Origin: an uncultured Prevotellaceae bacterium
GTDB lineage: Bacteria; Bacteroidota; Bacteroidia; Bacteroidales; Bacteroidaceae
NCBI GenBank assembly: GCA_946185285.1
Contig: CAMHIS010000017.1
Span: 1 to 41,301, forward strand
Direction of reading: 5' to 3'
DNA: 41,301 nt
Below, in pieces: positions 36,401-41,301 of the stretch. The translations under genes and the position numbers were made by a program. The notes beneath the pieces were generated by a model. It saw only the letters and a list, made by a program, of their open reading frames with translations. It did no database searches and was not told where the DNA came from. The stretch's first letter is position 1, and the number at the start of each line of letters is the position of its first letter.

Positions 36401-37829
36401 CGACACCGAGCGTGCCTTCTGCGACATCTTCGCTAGCATCCTTCAGCTGGATAGGGTAGGAGCTACCGACAATTTCTTCGAGCTGGGCGGTACGTCGCTT
36501 GTCGTCACCCGTGTCATCATCGAGGCCGACAAGGCCGGACTCCACGTCTCCTATGGTGAGGTCTTCGCCAACCCGACACCCCGCAAGCTCGCCGCCCTTG
36601 TCACCGGTACTGCCGTTCCCGACGGTTCATCGTCGGGTGCTCCCGACCCCGTCACCTCCTTCGACTACACCGCCATCAACAACCTCCTGCAGCGCAATAC
36701 TCTGGGCTTCTTCCGTGCAGGTGAACGTCAGAAGATTGGCAACGTGTTGATTACCGGTGCTACGGGCTACTTGGGAATCCACATCCTGCGCGAGCTTATC
36801 GACTCTGATGCCGACAATATCTACTGCCTCGTCCGCGGCAAGACCCAGGAGAAGGCCGAGAGCCGCCTGCGCACCCTGTTGTTCTACTATTTCTCGAAGT
36901 CCTTCAAGGAACTGTTCGGCCAGCGGCTGCACGTCGTCCTTGGCGACGTCACCGCTGACCTTGTCAGTGTGCTCGATGGTTTACCCATCGAGACCGTCTT
37001 CAACTGTGCCGCCGTCGTCAAGCACTTCTCGGAAGGAACGGAGATTGAGGACGTGAATATCGGCGGTGCCCAGCGCTGTGTCGATTTCTGTATCAAGACC
37101 GGTGCCCAGCTCATCCACATCTCCACCGCCAGTACCCGTGGTATCTGGGCAGGCGAAATCAAGGACGACGTCTTTTCCGAGCAGCGTCTCTACATCGGGC
37201 AGTACTTGGGCAACCAGTACGTCTACTCGAAGTATATGGCCGAGCGCCTCATCCTCTATGCTGTCGCCCTCCACGGTCTCAATGCGAAGATTATGCGTGT
37301 GGGTAATCTCGCCGCCCGCTCCACCGACGGCGAGTTCCAGGCCAATTTCTCGACTAATTCGTTCATGGGGCGCATCCGCATCTATAATATGCTTGGCTGC
37401 TGTCCGTATGCCATGCGCAACAAGCGTGTGGAGTTCTCGCCCATCAACGAGGTGGCCCGCGCCATCGTGCTGCTGACCACCACCCCGAAGGAGTGTGTCG
37501 TATTCCATCCTTACAACATCCACGGACAGTTCCTCGGCGATGTGCTCTCAGGCTTGGCCAGCATTACGGGTGGCATCCGCTTCGTGGAGCAGGAGGAGTT
37601 CCAGCAGGCGATGGACGAGGCCGGTCAGGACCCGCAGAAAGCCAAGCAGATGGCGGCTCTGCTGGCCTACCAGGACATGGCACACGGCCAGAAGACTGCC
37701 GACGTGCAGCGCGACAACGACTACACCACGCAGGTGCTCTACCGCCTTGGCTTTGCCTGGAGCCCCACCTCCTGGGACTACGTCGAGCGCATGCTGACCG
37801 CCATCGGCGGCTTCGGCTTCTTTGATTAA
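30453..37829 (+). CDS. Two-module nonribosomal peptide synthetase, C-A-T-C-A-T-reductase
   Basis: 2458 residues. C1 (~1-430) has HHIIVDG (127-133). A1 (~445-960) has LYTSGSTG (~580), YGPTETT (~714), YRTGD (~836) and A10 Lys in NQKVNK. T1 has LTSIS (Ser ~1002). C2 (~1068-1480) has HHLVFDG (1190-1196). A2 (~1500-1970) has IYTSGSTG (~1628), YGPTETT (~1773) and NGKTD. T2 has LGGTSL (Ser ~2014). The end (~2095-2458) is a thioester reductase with GATGYLG and YVYSK (~2255). All core catalytic motifs are intact. The predicted product is a dipeptide released by NAD(P)H as an aldehyde; the leading C domain with no donor module suggests N-acylation of residue one. Two repeat-derived inserts lie at ~791-832 (in A1) and ~1041-1067 (T1-C2 linker). 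No phosphopantetheinyl transferase or MbtH protein is in the window. Confidence 0.93.
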   Translation: MTTKTPLSKTQYGLYVECVNHQGEVCYNLPYLYMLDGSLDGDRLCRAIESAVAAHPTLFTRIALDDNGEPFQSISAGDGFSVAIEDIADIEAVKPTLVVPFDIFNDRLFRIRLLRDAKQYYLFIDYHHIIVDGTSMQLMLNDIDKAYHGVTLEPEVLTLADVAANEEAERQTPAFAEAKEWYAKNFDCGDVYTSLIPDREETVPAEASLLRTLSVSIDSVDAFCKLNGIFKSTLFTQAYALLLAKFNNEQESLFTTVFNGRQDKRLSRTVGMFVKTLPVYAKFTKDTTVLDFLRAGQEQMGGCRQHDIYSFSDLMEDLKPQSNSMFAWHAGLFSDDTMGDKPMQVERIGNSTLDAPLYLKAFIRDGHYQVKAEYRSNEYSEELIAQFLESYEAVVEGLLTQEFLRDISIATPSQVGILDSFNQTDVDYDDTQTIVSLFRRQAKTTPDNVAVVYKDKKFTYAEVDEMSDRIAAYIASKGLKDEAVVSVLIPRCEWMPIASLGVLKAGCAYQPLDPSYPAERLNFMMQDASAKLLIADEELRPIVSEYQGEVLLTKDLPSCAAPALVGYAAAVPQPSSLFILLYTSGSTGVPKGCQLTHGNLVCFCHWYQRFYGLKPESSVAAYASYGFDACMMDMYPALTCGACVHIVPEELRLDLMALNDYFEQNNITHSFMTTQVGYQFASNIENHSLKFLSTGGEKLAAITPPKGYQFYNVYGPTETTVLITRYHVAQKMKEIPIGKAIDNVRLYVVDPQGHRLPVGAAGELWVSGPQVSRGYLNRPEKTAEVFIENPFRPTPLPLPVREGSGYSQDEKSAEGLSAPLPNREGQGGESKYARCYRTGDIVRYLPSGDIQFVGRRDGQVKIRGFRIELKEVEAAIREFPGIKDATVQAFDEEGGNGKFVAAYIVSDQQVDIEALNSFILDQKPPYMVPAVTMQIDTIPLNQNQKVNKRALPKPVRCAATVSQPTQQAPLNVLEQELHEMIAGIVNNSDFAITTVLGYAGLTSISAIRLAVLVNKRYGVALDSKSLVKTGTLQSIENEILASLLSPQGEAKLQKGNEAPSGAVGGARPLSYAQTGVYFDCLKNPTSTIYNIPYLLTYPAGIEAQRLADVVKQVVEAHPELSIHFTTEGDTIVQTMADSVPVEVPITEMTDEALTAYKNEFVRPFNLQKPPLYRCEVVKTATAVHLLMDVHHLVFDGGSADLFIRQLNSALDGSPIEKENYTYLDFVADQQKAEDSDQFRASQQFFAEKLQTCEGASEIPADLPKTDAQGFIGEAVCPLCSDTVAALTAFCRQHDITPAHLFLAATSYVVSRYTNNREVYLSTISSGRSNLKIADTVGMFVNTLALGLKIADVTVSEYLKQVSETFDETLRHEDYPFARIAADYGFHPAISYAYQVGVLSQYTVGGQPIRQELLELNVPKFKINIKIEPRGILVQYDDAVYAAATAQGLADSIAATVEHMMAQPDGKLRQLSIVSAAQEEQLARIRQTGTGDAPFKLFFESIVHHAWTQPDRMALIACDAQFTYREFDQATNRIANALRQRGVHEGDRVAMLLPRTSRLILSMFGIQKAGAAYIPCDPEYPEDRVKLILEDSGAKLIITPEVAEELLDSSVSSDYVAPSITPDDLSYLIYTSGSTGRPKGVMLRHEGMCNYATALPANVEAYAVANAAESILAVTTISFDASLHEIAISLFNGLTLVLANEEQTKNPLDMAALIREHHIGYVSATPSQWQTWIYSDEFVEAIRTVPIIRFGGEKLPESLLHQMQQLTPSRILNTYGPTETTVSSNIQELTHAERVTVGRPQLNVKEFVVDSDGNELPVGVVGELFIGGRGVGRGYNNLDDMTRERFIDYHGTRIYKSGDYAKWAPDGDVFILGRKDHQIKLRGLRIELGEVENVIARVEGVKNVVIMIRQLSGKEHLCAYFTADRSIDIADMKAEISKSLTQYMVPTAYLQLEKMPMTPNGKTDVKALPEPQLAISGDYEAPQNDTERAFCDIFASILQLDRVGATDNFFELGGTSLVVTRVIIEADKAGLHVSYGEVFANPTPRKLAALVTGTAVPDGSSSGAPDPVTSFDYTAINNLLQRNTLGFFRAGERQKIGNVLITGATGYLGIHILRELIDSDADNIYCLVRGKTQEKAESRLRTLLFYYFSKSFKELFGQRLHVVLGDVTADLVSVLDGLPIETVFNCAAVVKHFSEGTEIEDVNIGGAQRCVDFCIKTGAQLIHISTASTRGIWAGEIKDDVFSEQRLYIGQYLGNQYVYSKYMAERLILYAVALHGLNAKIMRVGNLAARSTDGEFQANFSTNSFMGRIRIYNMLGCCPYAMRNKRVEFSPINEVARAIVLLTTTPKECVVFHPYNIHGQFLGDVLSGLASITGGIRFVEQEEFQQAMDEAGQDPQKAKQMAALLAYQDMAHGQKTADVQRDNDYTTQVLYRLGFAWSPTSWDYVERMLTAIGGFGFFD
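32829..32939. repeat. Inverted pair of CCCCTCCCT palindromic elements in the A1 domain
   Basis: Copy 1: CCCACCCCCTTA then CCCCTCCCT (32841-32849), GTG loop, AGGGAGGGG (32853-32861). Copy 2 in the opposite orientation: CCCCTCCCT (32907-32915), AAC loop, AGGGAGGGG (32919-32927), then CAAGGGGGAGAG. The pair plus 45 bp between them reads in frame as ~40 residues with PLPLPVREG and PLPNREGQGG, between RGYLN...IENPF and CYRTGD, where ordinary A domains have only a few residues. Confidence 0.85.
33575..33650. repeat. GC-rich palindromic repeats in the T1-C2 linker of the NRPS
   Basis: CTCCCT (33575-33580) pairs with AGGGAG (33592-33597); AGCCCCC (33623-33629) pairs with GGGGGCT (33644-33650) around a second GC palindrome. 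The insert encodes a low-complexity linker (SPQGEAKLQKGNEAPSGAVG) directly before RPLSYAQTGVYFD, the start of C2. Confidence 0.7.
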
Positions 37830-37842
37830 AATATGTCAGATA

Positions 37843-39165
37843 GTGAAATCGTCAGATAAAACATTCAATACGGAGTTCTACCGCTTCCTCTGGTCGTCCA
37901 TTCTGGTAGCCCTCTCGGCGTGCCTTGGCAACGTGGTGGACTCCATCATTGTGGGCAACCTCATCGGCGAGGACGGCGTCAGCGCCATCAACCTCTCCAA
38001 GCCCATCACACAGTTCATGTTCACCGTCAGCATGCTGCTCTCAACGGGAGCAGGCATGCTCGTGGGCATGGAACTCGGCAAGAAGGACTTTGACCGTGCT
38101 GCCTACATCTTCACCCTCTCCACCGTCGGCTGTCTGGCCTTTGGCTTGTTGGAGACGGTCTGCGGCCTGTTCTTTACCGACACCATCACGGGCTGGCTGT
38201 GCAACAGCGAGCAACTCTTCGGGGCTACGCGCGACTATCTCTATCCGTTGCTGCTCGGCGCACCGACTTATATGCTGTCGTGGGCTCTGGCCACGATGGT
38301 TGGCGTGGACGGCAGTCCGCGACTGGTCTCCATTGCCATCCTCATCGACAATGCCGTCAATCTCTGTCTCGACATCGCGTTCATCATGTGGCTCGGGTGG
38401 GGTGTCGAAGGCTCGTCGTTGGCCACGGTCGTCGGTCGCATCGTCGGCATCGCCTTTATGTGCTGGCATTTCCGATATCCCAGTCACCGTCTGCGGCTGT
38501 ACATGGGAAGTGAAAAGATGTGTTCTGCTCTAAAGCAGATTGCGTCCCAGGGCACCCCTTTGGCCCTGGCTTCCATCAGCCTCACCGCGCTCCTCTACAG
38601 TGCCAACAGCATTGTACTCTCCTCCTTGGGGCGAACGGGAATCTTTGCCTTCTCCGTCTGTATGAACATCCTCTATATCTACAATCTCTTCCTCTCCGGC
38701 ACTTGCCGTACCATCCAGTCGCTCGGTGCCATCCAGGTGGGTAAGGGGGATGAAGGCGCCTTCCGGCTTGTCATCACCAAGTCGTTCCGGTTCATTACGA
38801 TTGCGATGCTGATAACCTGTGCCACCATCTGGATAGCGCCCGAGGCCATCACCCGGTTCTTTGGTGCCGACGAGGAGGATATGGTTGCCGAAGGTGTGCA
38901 CGCCCTGTACATCTTCTCCTTCAGTTTCATCCCCTTCTGCTACATCTACACGCTGATGGTAGTCTACAAGCTCTACGGCTATCACAAGATGGCCCTCTTT
39001 ATCTCCTTGATCCTCTCACTGACGGTTATTCCCGTGTTGTGGGTGATGGCGCGATGGCAGCCCGGGCTGCTTTGGTACAGCTACCTCATTGCCTATCTGA
39101 TAGAGGCTGTCGTCATTTACATCCTTCACCGTGCCATGCATGTCAGGTTCACTCTCGGACAGTGA
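37843..39165 (+). CDS. MATE-family efflux transporter
   Basis: About 440 residues with some twelve hydrophobic helices in two similar halves. VDSIIVGNLIGEDGVSAINLSKPITQFMFTVSMLLSTGAGMLVG is the N-terminal MATE signature and the second half repeats the pattern (LGRTGIFAFSVCMNILYIYNLF). It is an inner-membrane Na+- or H+-driven exporter. GTG 37843 gives a typical N-terminus; TTG 37822 is the alternative and would overlap the NRPS stop at 37829. An out-of-frame ATG at 37833 opens only 8 codons. Being last in the NRPS operon, it is the natural candidate for moving the peptide product to the periplasm. It ends 3 bp from the convergent aroB. Confidence 0.88.
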   Translation: MKSSDKTFNTEFYRFLWSSILVALSACLGNVVDSIIVGNLIGEDGVSAINLSKPITQFMFTVSMLLSTGAGMLVGMELGKKDFDRAAYIFTLSTVGCLAFGLLETVCGLFFTDTITGWLCNSEQLFGATRDYLYPLLLGAPTYMLSWALATMVGVDGSPRLVSIAILIDNAVNLCLDIAFIMWLGWGVEGSSLATVVGRIVGIAFMCWHFRYPSHRLRLYMGSEKMCSALKQIASQGTPLALASISLTALLYSANSIVLSSLGRTGIFAFSVCMNILYIYNLFLSGTCRTIQSLGAIQVGKGDEGAFRLVITKSFRFITIAMLITCATIWIAPEAITRFFGADEEDMVAEGVHALYIFSFSFIPFCYIYTLMVVYKLYGYHKMALFISLILSLTVIPVLWVMARWQPGLLWYSYLIAYLIEAVVIYILHRAMHVRFTLGQ

Positions 39166-39168
39166 CGT

Positions 39169-40245
39169 TCACGCCCCTTCGCGGTAGAAGTCGAGTGCTT
39201 CTTCTATTTCCTGCTTCGTGGCCGTCTGGTTAATGCGAATGTCGCCGATGTTGCCGAGCAGGGTGAAGTTGATGTCGCTGCCCAGGTTTTTCTTGTCGTG
39301 GGTCATCAGTTCGAGCAGGGTGGGGTAGTCGTTGCAGGTGATGGCCAGCCGTCCGTAGTGCTCGTTGATGAAGCGCACCGTCTGTCGCATCTTTTCTACA
39401 GGGAAGCCTGTCTTGACGCTGCTGAGGTAAAGTTCGCAGACGAGGCCGTAGGCAACGGCATAGCCGTGGAGGATGGGGGCGATGGGCGATTTGGACTGTT
39501 TGGGGTTCATGGCAAACGATTCGAAGGCGTGGCCGACGGTGTGGCCGAGGTTGAGGGCCTTGCGCAGTCCGCGCTCCGTCGGGTCTTCCTCGACGATGCG
39601 CTCCTTCACTTTCACCGAGTCGGCTAACATCCGGCTCAGTTGGTAGTAGTCGATGACGTCGAGGTCGAACGTCAGCAGCTCTGCCCACATCTCTCCTTTC
39701 TCCTCTATCAGCCCGTGTTTCAGCATCTCGGCGTAGCCCGAGAGGATGTTCTCATGGTCTAATGTCCTAAGGAATGTGGTGTCGAGGATGACGCTCTTGG
39801 CCGTGCTGAAGACGCCGATTTCATTCTTCAGTCCACCGAAGTTGATGCCCGTCTTGCCGCCCACCGAAGCGTCGACCATAGCGAGCAGCGTCGTGGGAAT
39901 GTTGATGTAGTTGAGTCCGCGCTTGAACGTCGAGGCCGCGAAGCCGCCGAGGTCGGTCACCATGCCGCCGCCGAGGTTCACCATCAGTGAGTGGCGGGTG
40001 GCACCGCCCTGCTGCAGGCATGTCCACACGTGGCTGAGCGAGTCGAGCGTCTTGTTCTGGTCGGTGGCCCCGATGGTGATGATCTCTGCGTCGCGCAGGC
40101 AGTCGAAGCCAGCCACCAATGGCAGACAGAGCCGTTCTGTCGTTTCGTCTACTAATATAAATGTACGGTCGCGCTCACACTCTCCGACCGCCGTGGCTAC
40201 TGAAGTCTCCAGTTTAGTTGATATGATAACCTTCTGCTTTTCCAT
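39169..40245 (-). CDS. aroB: 3-Dehydroquinate synthase
   Basis: 358 residues. It converts DAHP to 3-dehydroquinate, the second step of the shikimate pathway, using NAD+ and a divalent metal. Motifs include NLGGGMVTDLGGFAASTFKRG, INIPTTLLAMVDASVGGKTGIN, LSGYAEMLKHGLI and ALNLGHTVGHAFES (metal-binding His). ATG 40245 is chosen because MEKQKVIIS begins the domain and a -7 box lies just upstream; the frame stays open to 40455 but those codons cross the divergent gene. The upstream leader is only about five bases. Confidence 0.95.
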   Translation of the reverse strand: MEKQKVIISTKLETSVATAVGECERDRTFILVDETTERLCLPLVAGFDCLRDAEIITIGATDQNKTLDSLSHVWTCLQQGGATRHSLMVNLGGGMVTDLGGFAASTFKRGLNYINIPTTLLAMVDASVGGKTGINFGGLKNEIGVFSTAKSVILDTTFLRTLDHENILSGYAEMLKHGLIEEKGEMWAELLTFDLDVIDYYQLSRMLADSVKVKERIVEEDPTERGLRKALNLGHTVGHAFESFAMNPKQSKSPIAPILHGYAVAYGLVCELYLSSVKTGFPVEKMRQTVRFINEHYGRLAITCNDYPTLLELMTHDKKNLGSDINFTLLGNIGDIRINQTATKQEIEEALDFYREGA

Positions 40246-40253
40246 AACGGCGG

Positions 40254-40261
40254 CAAAATTA
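40254..40261 (-). promoter_or_regulatory. -7 box of aroB, very short leader
   Basis: The minus strand reads TAATTTTG, an exact TAnnTTTG match, only 8 bp before the aroB ATG. A good -33 box was not found in the A/T-rich sequence upstream. Confidence 0.6.
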
Positions 40262-40342
40262 AAAAAAATAATTGAAAAACGTTTCAGTTCATTAAACTTT
40301 TCTTTTCCCATAACGTCAGAAATGAGTAAATGTAATATTTTT

Positions 40343-41301
40343 ATGAAAAAATTTCTACTATTCATGCTCGTCGCACTGACGACAACCACAAACGCGCTGG
40401 CACAGCGCACCATTAGCGGAAAAGTTGTTGAACAAGACACCAAGGAGGCCGTCATTCAGGCTACAGTCGCCCTGTTGAAGGCCGACTCTTCGTTGGTTAC
40501 CAACGCCGTCACCAATATGGACGGCCAGTTTAAGATGACTGCCCCGAAGGACGGCAGCTACATTGTCCGCGTCACTTACGTTGGCTTCAAGACCTACACG
40601 AAGCGTGTCACCGTTAGCGATGGCAAGGCCCAGTCGCTGGGAACCATCTCCCTGGCTCCCGACGCCATCATGCTGAAGGGCGTCACGGCTACGGCCCATG
40701 TGGCCAAGGTGCAGTCGAAGGGCGACACCTTAATATATAATGCCGATGCCTACCGCACGCCGGAAGGTTCCGTAGTCGAGGAACTGGTGAAGCGCCTGCC
40801 AGGTGCCGAAGTCGACGACAATGGTAACATCAAGATTAACGGTAAGCAGGTTACGAAGATCAAGGTCGACAACAAGGAGTTCGGCGATGCCCAGACAGCA
40901 CTGAAGAACCTGCCTACCAGCATCATCGAGCGTATCCGTGCTTACGATGAGAAGAGCGACCTGGCCCGTATCACAGGTATCGACGACGGTAACGAGCAGA
41001 CGGTGCTCGACTTCGGACTGCGTGCCGGCATGAACCGCGGTACGATGGCCAATGCCGACCTGGCAGCGGGTACTGAGAAGCGCTATGCCGGCCGTCTGTT
41101 CGGTATGATGATGCGCGGCGACCACCGTCTGATGGGTATGGCCAATGCCAACAATACCAACGACATGGGCTTCGGCGGCGGTGGCGGCCGTGGCTTCGGT
41201 GGCGGCCGTGGCATGGGCGGCGGCGGTCTGAACGCTGCCAAGTCGGGTATGCTTAACTACAACTACGAGAAGACCGACCTCCTCATTGCCCAGGCCAGCG
41301 T
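40343..41301 (+). CDS. Outer-membrane beta-barrel protein with CarboxypepD_reg-like and plug-like domains, 3' end outside window
   Basis: About 319 residues are visible and the frame is open to the last base. The signal peptide is MKKFLLFMLVALTTTTNALA. A CarboxypepD_reg-like domain (RTISGKVVEQDTKEAVIQATVALLKADSS to YVGFKTYTKRV) follows, then a plug-like segment (GDTLIYNADAYRTPEGSVVEELVKRLPGAEVDDNGNIKINGK) and KNLPTSIIERIRAYDEKSD, as in TonB-receptor-like barrels of the outer_membrane_beta-barrel type. Near 41167-41228 a Gly-rich stretch (GFGGGGGRGFGGGRGMGGGG) interrupts the predicted early barrel. ATG 40343 is preferred over in-frame ATG 40322 because it begins the signal peptide. No clear TAnnTTTG box lies in the ~97 bp upstream. 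Confidence 0.82.
   Translation, partial: MKKFLLFMLVALTTTTNALAQRTISGKVVEQDTKEAVIQATVALLKADSSLVTNAVTNMDGQFKMTAPKDGSYIVRVTYVGFKTYTKRVTVSDGKAQSLGTISLAPDAIMLKGVTATAHVAKVQSKGDTLIYNADAYRTPEGSVVEELVKRLPGAEVDDNGNIKINGKQVTKIKVDNKEFGDAQTALKNLPTSIIERIRAYDEKSDLARITGIDDGNEQTVLDFGLRAGMNRGTMANADLAAGTEKRYAGRLFGMMMRGDHRLMGMANANNTNDMGFGGGGGRGFGGGRGMGGGGLNAAKSGMLNYNYEKTDLLIAQAS

Noticed and set aside
34524..36545. 673-codon open frame on the minus strand inside the NRPS gene
   Set aside because: It is antisense to adenylation and condensation motifs, its protein is Leu/Val/His/Gln-rich with no recognisable domain, and such antisense frames are expected from GC-rich codon usage.
37833..37859. Eight-codon ORF between the NRPS and MATE genes
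   Set aside because: No support beyond an ATG and a stop; too short to call as a leader peptide.
40246..40455. Longer aroB frame
   Set aside because: The extension crosses the divergent outer-membrane gene's signal peptide region and the aroB -7 box.
1..41301. tRNA, rRNA, riboswitches, insertion sequences, attachment sites or origins
   Set aside because: No cloverleaf-like or rRNA sequence, transposase motifs or recognisable riboswitch core was seen by eye; a covariance-model scan would be the decisive check.

Overview
The window looks like chromosomal DNA from a Bacteroidota member, most likely Prevotellaceae with fairly high GC. The evidence is the many Bacteroidota-type promoters (TTTG near -33, TAnnTTTG near -7), the rarity of Shine-Dalgarno sequences, the PUL-style glycosidases, DUF4230/DUF4738/DUF4890 proteins, CarboxypepD_reg-like domains, a TGS-containing nucleoside kinase and a short MenE. 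The genus is inferred. I see no rRNA, tRNA, CRISPR array, intact insertion sequence or prophage.

Layout. 1-2331 (+): 3' end of a GH2 glycosidase and a 5'-nucleotidase-like phosphatase. 2318-5768 (-): a TPR histidine kinase followed by a GH43 lipoprotein. 5802-5850: two interleaved divergent promoters. 5856-6754: trmO and an intergenic tract with tandem repeats and a very long hairpin. 6970-8199 (+): a CarboxypepD_reg-like protein. 8182-13689 (-): two DUF4230 proteins, then a giant ORF joining an Na+/alanine-type symporter to an exported MG2-like protein. 13849-14394 (+): DUF4890. 14560-15975: a decayed AT-richer patch (GNAT remnant, deleted WYL regulator, intact DEDD exonuclease). 16063-18709: DUF4738 lipoprotein, then HAD phosphatase and pgi. 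18842-23439 (-): endonuclease/exonuclease/phosphatase protein, alpha/beta hydrolase and nucleoside kinase. 23564-26451 (+): menB-menC-menE. 26559-39165 (+): five tightly spaced genes, SpoIIE/HATPase switch, STAS protein, alginate-export-like barrel, a 2458-residue NRPS (C-A-T-C-A-T-reductase) and a MATE exporter. 39169-40245 (-): aroB. 40343 to the end (+): start of a large outer-membrane barrel protein.

The best candidate for an undescribed system is the 12.6 kb operon 26559-39165. It pairs a two-module NRPS, predicted to release a (possibly N-acylated) dipeptide aldehyde, with its own sensor-phosphatase/kinase plus STAS partner and with candidate inner- and outer-membrane export proteins.

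A second theme is short palindromic or low-complexity repeats that have entered genes in frame: a CCCCTCCC/GGGAGGGG element in trmO, in the nucleoside kinase and, as an inverted pair, in the first NRPS adenylation domain; a GC-rich element in the NRPS linker; a TAGAGTG element in menC; and an ATGAGGAATGAG-type repeat that forms a gene junction in one place and a signal peptide in another.
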